From the NCBI GenBank assembly GCA_030148625.1, contig JASBTC010000372.1:1-16449 (forward strand): a stretch of 16,449 nt of DNA, in the 5' to 3' direction. The notes below the pieces were generated by a model. It saw only the letters and a list, made by a program, of their open reading frames with translations. It searched no databases and was not told where the DNA came from. Below are positions 15,167 to 16,449 of the stretch, piece by piece. Origin of the DNA: Sphingobium sp. Lineage in GTDB: Bacteria; Pseudomonadota; Alphaproteobacteria; Sphingomonadales; Sphingomonadaceae. The position numbers were made by a program, and so were the translations under genes. Numbering within the stretch: position 1 is the first letter of the stretch; the number at the start of each line of letters is the position of its first letter.

Positions 15167-15554
15167 CGGCGCGGTAGCGCGGCAGGCCGGCGGTGTCGAT
15201 CCAGGCCTCGTGCATGCTTTCCACCGCGAAATGATGTTTGGGTCGAAACCGCGATGGATCGTCGAAGCTGCCGACGGTCAGATCGATAGTCTCACCATCG
15301 GGGAAGGCGAAGCCGAGCGGCGTGCCGCAGCGACTGCAGAACGGCCGGTGCGCGATCGGGGAACTCGCGTAATAGTCGGGCGCCTCCCCCGTCCAGCGGA
15401 CCGCCGCCTTGGGCAGATTCTTGAACGCGACCGAGACGCCACCCGTCGCGCGCTGGCAATAGCGGCAATGGCAGAGATAGGCATCGTCATTCGCGACATC
15501 CGCTTCGTAACGGACCCGCCCGCACTGGCAGCCGCCGGCCATCGTCTCGCTCAT
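15108..15554 (-). CDS. GFA family protein (zinc-binding CENP-V/GFA fold)
   Basis: A 148-residue protein of the glutathione-dependent formaldehyde-activating (Gfa/CENP-V) superfamily. The zinc cysteines are in place: CQC (Cys9, Cys11), CHCRYC (Cys28, Cys30, Cys33) and CSRC (Cys73, Cys76), with the typical FCSRCGTPLGF segment. Members bind zinc, and some are linked to S-hydroxymethylglutathione, but few have a proven activity, so the formaldehyde role is not assumed. The ATG at 15554 overlaps the DUF2238 stop in ATGA, a strong sign of translational coupling; this settles the start, although the frame is open farther upstream. The downstream hydrolase overlaps its 3' end. Confidence 0.92.
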   Translation of the reverse strand: MSETMAGGCQCGRVRYEADVANDDAYLCHCRYCQRATGGVSVAFKNLPKAAVRWTGEAPDYYASSPIAHRPFCSRCGTPLGFAFPDGETIDLTVGSFDDPSRFRPKHHFAVESMHEAWIDTAGLPRYRADEYQALNDRWIQAIGKLPD

Positions 15555-16213
15555 CGCGCCCTCCATCGCACCCAGGCGGCGGCCAGCAGCCCACCGACAA
15601 AGGCAAGCCCCATATCCTTCTGCGCGTCCCACATATCGCCCTGCTGGCCATTATAGTCATCGGCCATTTCGGGCGCGACGGCCAGCGTCAGCAGCCCTTC
15701 GAAAATCTCGTAGAGCGCGCCGACCGACAGCACAAAACCGAGCGAGACGATCGCGGCGAGCCCGCGCGACTGACCGCAATGTCGGCGCGCAATCTCTCGC
15801 ACCGGTGCGTAGAAGAGCAGCCCGAAGGCGAAATGGACCAGCCGGTCATAATGGTTGCGCGTCCAGCCGAACCAGCCGCTCGGCGTTCCGCCCGTCAATG
15901 CGCGCGCCCATTCGTCATAGGGCACGCTCGAATAGGTATAACGCCCGCCTAGCGTGTGGAGCGCAAAGAACAGGACCAGTGCGACGACCGCGCCGTCGCT
16001 GAGCGGCCAGCGGCGCAGCAGCATCGGTGCCAGGATCAGCAGCAGCGCGGTCGGCGCGTGGTGAAGCCAGGCGATTTCCGGAAAAGGCTGCGCGATCTGC
16101 GCGAGGATCAGCATGATGCCCAGCGCGACGAAGGCGCGGAACTGCGCAGCCGGGAGCGCGCGCAAATCGGCCAGCAGTTGCATCGCCTGCAACTGGCCGA
16201 GCCTGAAACGCAA
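15551..16213 (-). CDS. DUF2238 (YjdF-like) membrane protein
   Basis: A membrane protein of up to 220 residues with about six hydrophobic helices (near 27-42, 52-66, 72-90, 125-137, 153-168, 200-215). It is assigned to DUF2238/YjdF by NHYDRLVHFAFG (120-131), LYEIFEG (167-173) and GDMWDAQKDM (192-201); the conserved His, Glu and Asp residues in or near the membrane hint at metal or lipid chemistry, but the role is unknown. The start is either TTG 16213, with AAGG 9 bases upstream, or ATG 16183; the second loses only ten residues ahead of the first helix. It is the first gene of the run with GFA and the hydrolase, divergent from marR across a likely operator. Confidence 0.82.
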   Translation of the reverse strand: MRFRLGQLQAMQLLADLRALPAAQFRAFVALGIMLILAQIAQPFPEIAWLHHAPTALLLILAPMLLRRWPLSDGAVVALVLFFALHTLGGRYTYSSVPYDEWARALTGGTPSGWFGWTRNHYDRLVHFAFGLLFYAPVREIARRHCGQSRGLAAIVSLGFVLSVGALYEIFEGLLTLAVAPEMADDYNGQQGDMWDAQKDMGLAFVGGLLAAAWVRWRAR

Positions 16214-16228
16214 TTCAACTGACCTTGT

Positions 16229-16252
16229 ATATAATAAGCATTGTTATTATAT
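16229..16252. promoter_or_regulatory. AT-rich inverted repeat overlapping divergent -10 elements: probable MarR operator
   Basis: The arms ATATAATAA (16229-16237) and TTATTATAT (16244-16252) are perfect nine-base inverted repeats around the spacer GCATTG. Each arm contains a perfect TATAAT, on the plus strand at 16230-16235 and on the minus strand at 16251-16246. The stretch is very AT-rich within a GC-rich window. A MarR dimer bound here would cover the promoters of both marR and the DUF2238 run. The -35 elements are not clear in either direction. Confidence 0.6.
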
Positions 16253-16260
16253 CGCACGTC

Positions 16261-16449
16261 ATGAGCGACCCTCTTGGCTTCCTTGTTGCCGACGTGTCGC
16301 GCCTGCTTCGCCGCAGCTTCGACGAAAAGGCGCGCACCATCGGCGTCACCCGCCCTCAATGGCGCGTGCTCACCTTGCTGGCGCGCCGCGAGGGCATCAA
16401 CCAGGGCGGAATCGCCGAACTGCTGGAAGTCGAGCCGATCACGCTGAGC
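16261..16449 (+). CDS. MarR family transcriptional regulator (partial, 3' end outside window)
   Basis: The first 63 residues of a MarR-type repressor are visible before the window ends. The pattern fits: a dimerisation helix (DPLGFLVADVSRLLRRSFDE), then VTRPQWRVLTLLARREGINQ leading into the winged helix-turn-helix (GGIAELLEVEPITLS). MarR proteins usually repress their own gene and a divergent operon and let go when a phenolic, oxidant or other ligand binds. No ribosome binding site precedes the ATG at 16261. If the plus-strand TATTAT at 16245-16250 served as -10, the mRNA would be leaderless; the better TATAAT at 16230-16235 would give a leader of roughly 20 bases. The divergent partner is DUF2238-GFA-hydrolase. 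Confidence 0.9.
   Translation, partial: MSDPLGFLVADVSRLLRRSFDEKARTIGVTRPQWRVLTLLARREGINQGGIAELLEVEPITLS

Noticed and set aside
1..16449. CRISPR array, insertion sequence, phage or toxin-antitoxin module
   Set aside because: No regularly spaced direct repeats, no transposase or integrase, no terminal repeats, and gene content is housekeeping or ordinary accessory throughout.

Overview
The window is GC-rich, densely coding alphaproteobacterial chromosome, most likely from a sphingomonad (Sphingomonas, Sphingopyxis or a relative). This rests on recall of protein style: the NuoA/B/C sequences, the inositol-phosphatase/EF-P pair, the AMP nucleosidase, and the mix of DUF2306, DUF4126 and CocE/NonD genes. 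There is no phage, insertion sequence, CRISPR array, tRNA or rRNA that I can see. No gap between genes exceeds about 190 bases. Sixteen genes are on the minus strand or split as follows: only three run on the plus strand (the YbjN-like gene, amn and a MarR regulator); all others run on the minus strand.

Left edge (1-1310): the start of the nuo operon, nuoA-nuoB-nuoC, tightly packed and leaving the window inside nuoC. Its upstream region carries a good Fur-box-like palindrome and is shared with a divergent gene for an exported YbjN-like protein. Next (2007-3194) is a membrane diguanylate cyclase with GGEEF but no RxxD inhibitory site. From 7786 down to 3271 there is a run of minus-strand genes: inositol-monophosphatase-family enzyme, GlsB/YeaQ stress membrane protein, DUF4126 and DUF2306 membrane proteins, and an exported CocE/NonD (S15-type) hydrolase. 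Two of these genes have their ribosome binding site inside a predicted hairpin.

The middle (7946-10061) holds the divergent pair efp (elongation factor P) and amn (AMP nucleosidase), with a hairpin-rich stretch downstream of efp. amn converges on, and overlaps by 8 bases, a two-gene c-di-GMP unit (10054-12404). That unit consists of two paralogous seven-helix membrane GGDEF proteins joined by a GTGA overlap. The promoter-distal one has an intact GGDEF active site and I-site. The promoter-proximal one has lost the active site (GQAEF, Asp to Ala) but kept the I-site. This is the most interesting arrangement in the window.

The right part (12486-16213) runs DUF2238/YjdF-like membrane protein, GFA-family zinc protein, alpha/beta hydrolase, then an exported M2 peptidyl-dipeptidase with a complete ACE-type active site. 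The first two are coupled by an ATGA overlap. They diverge from a MarR regulator cut by the right edge. The gap between them holds an AT-rich 24-base inverted repeat that overlaps a perfect TATAAT on each strand, a likely MarR operator.

All functional statements come from motif recognition and family knowledge. No database search was run.
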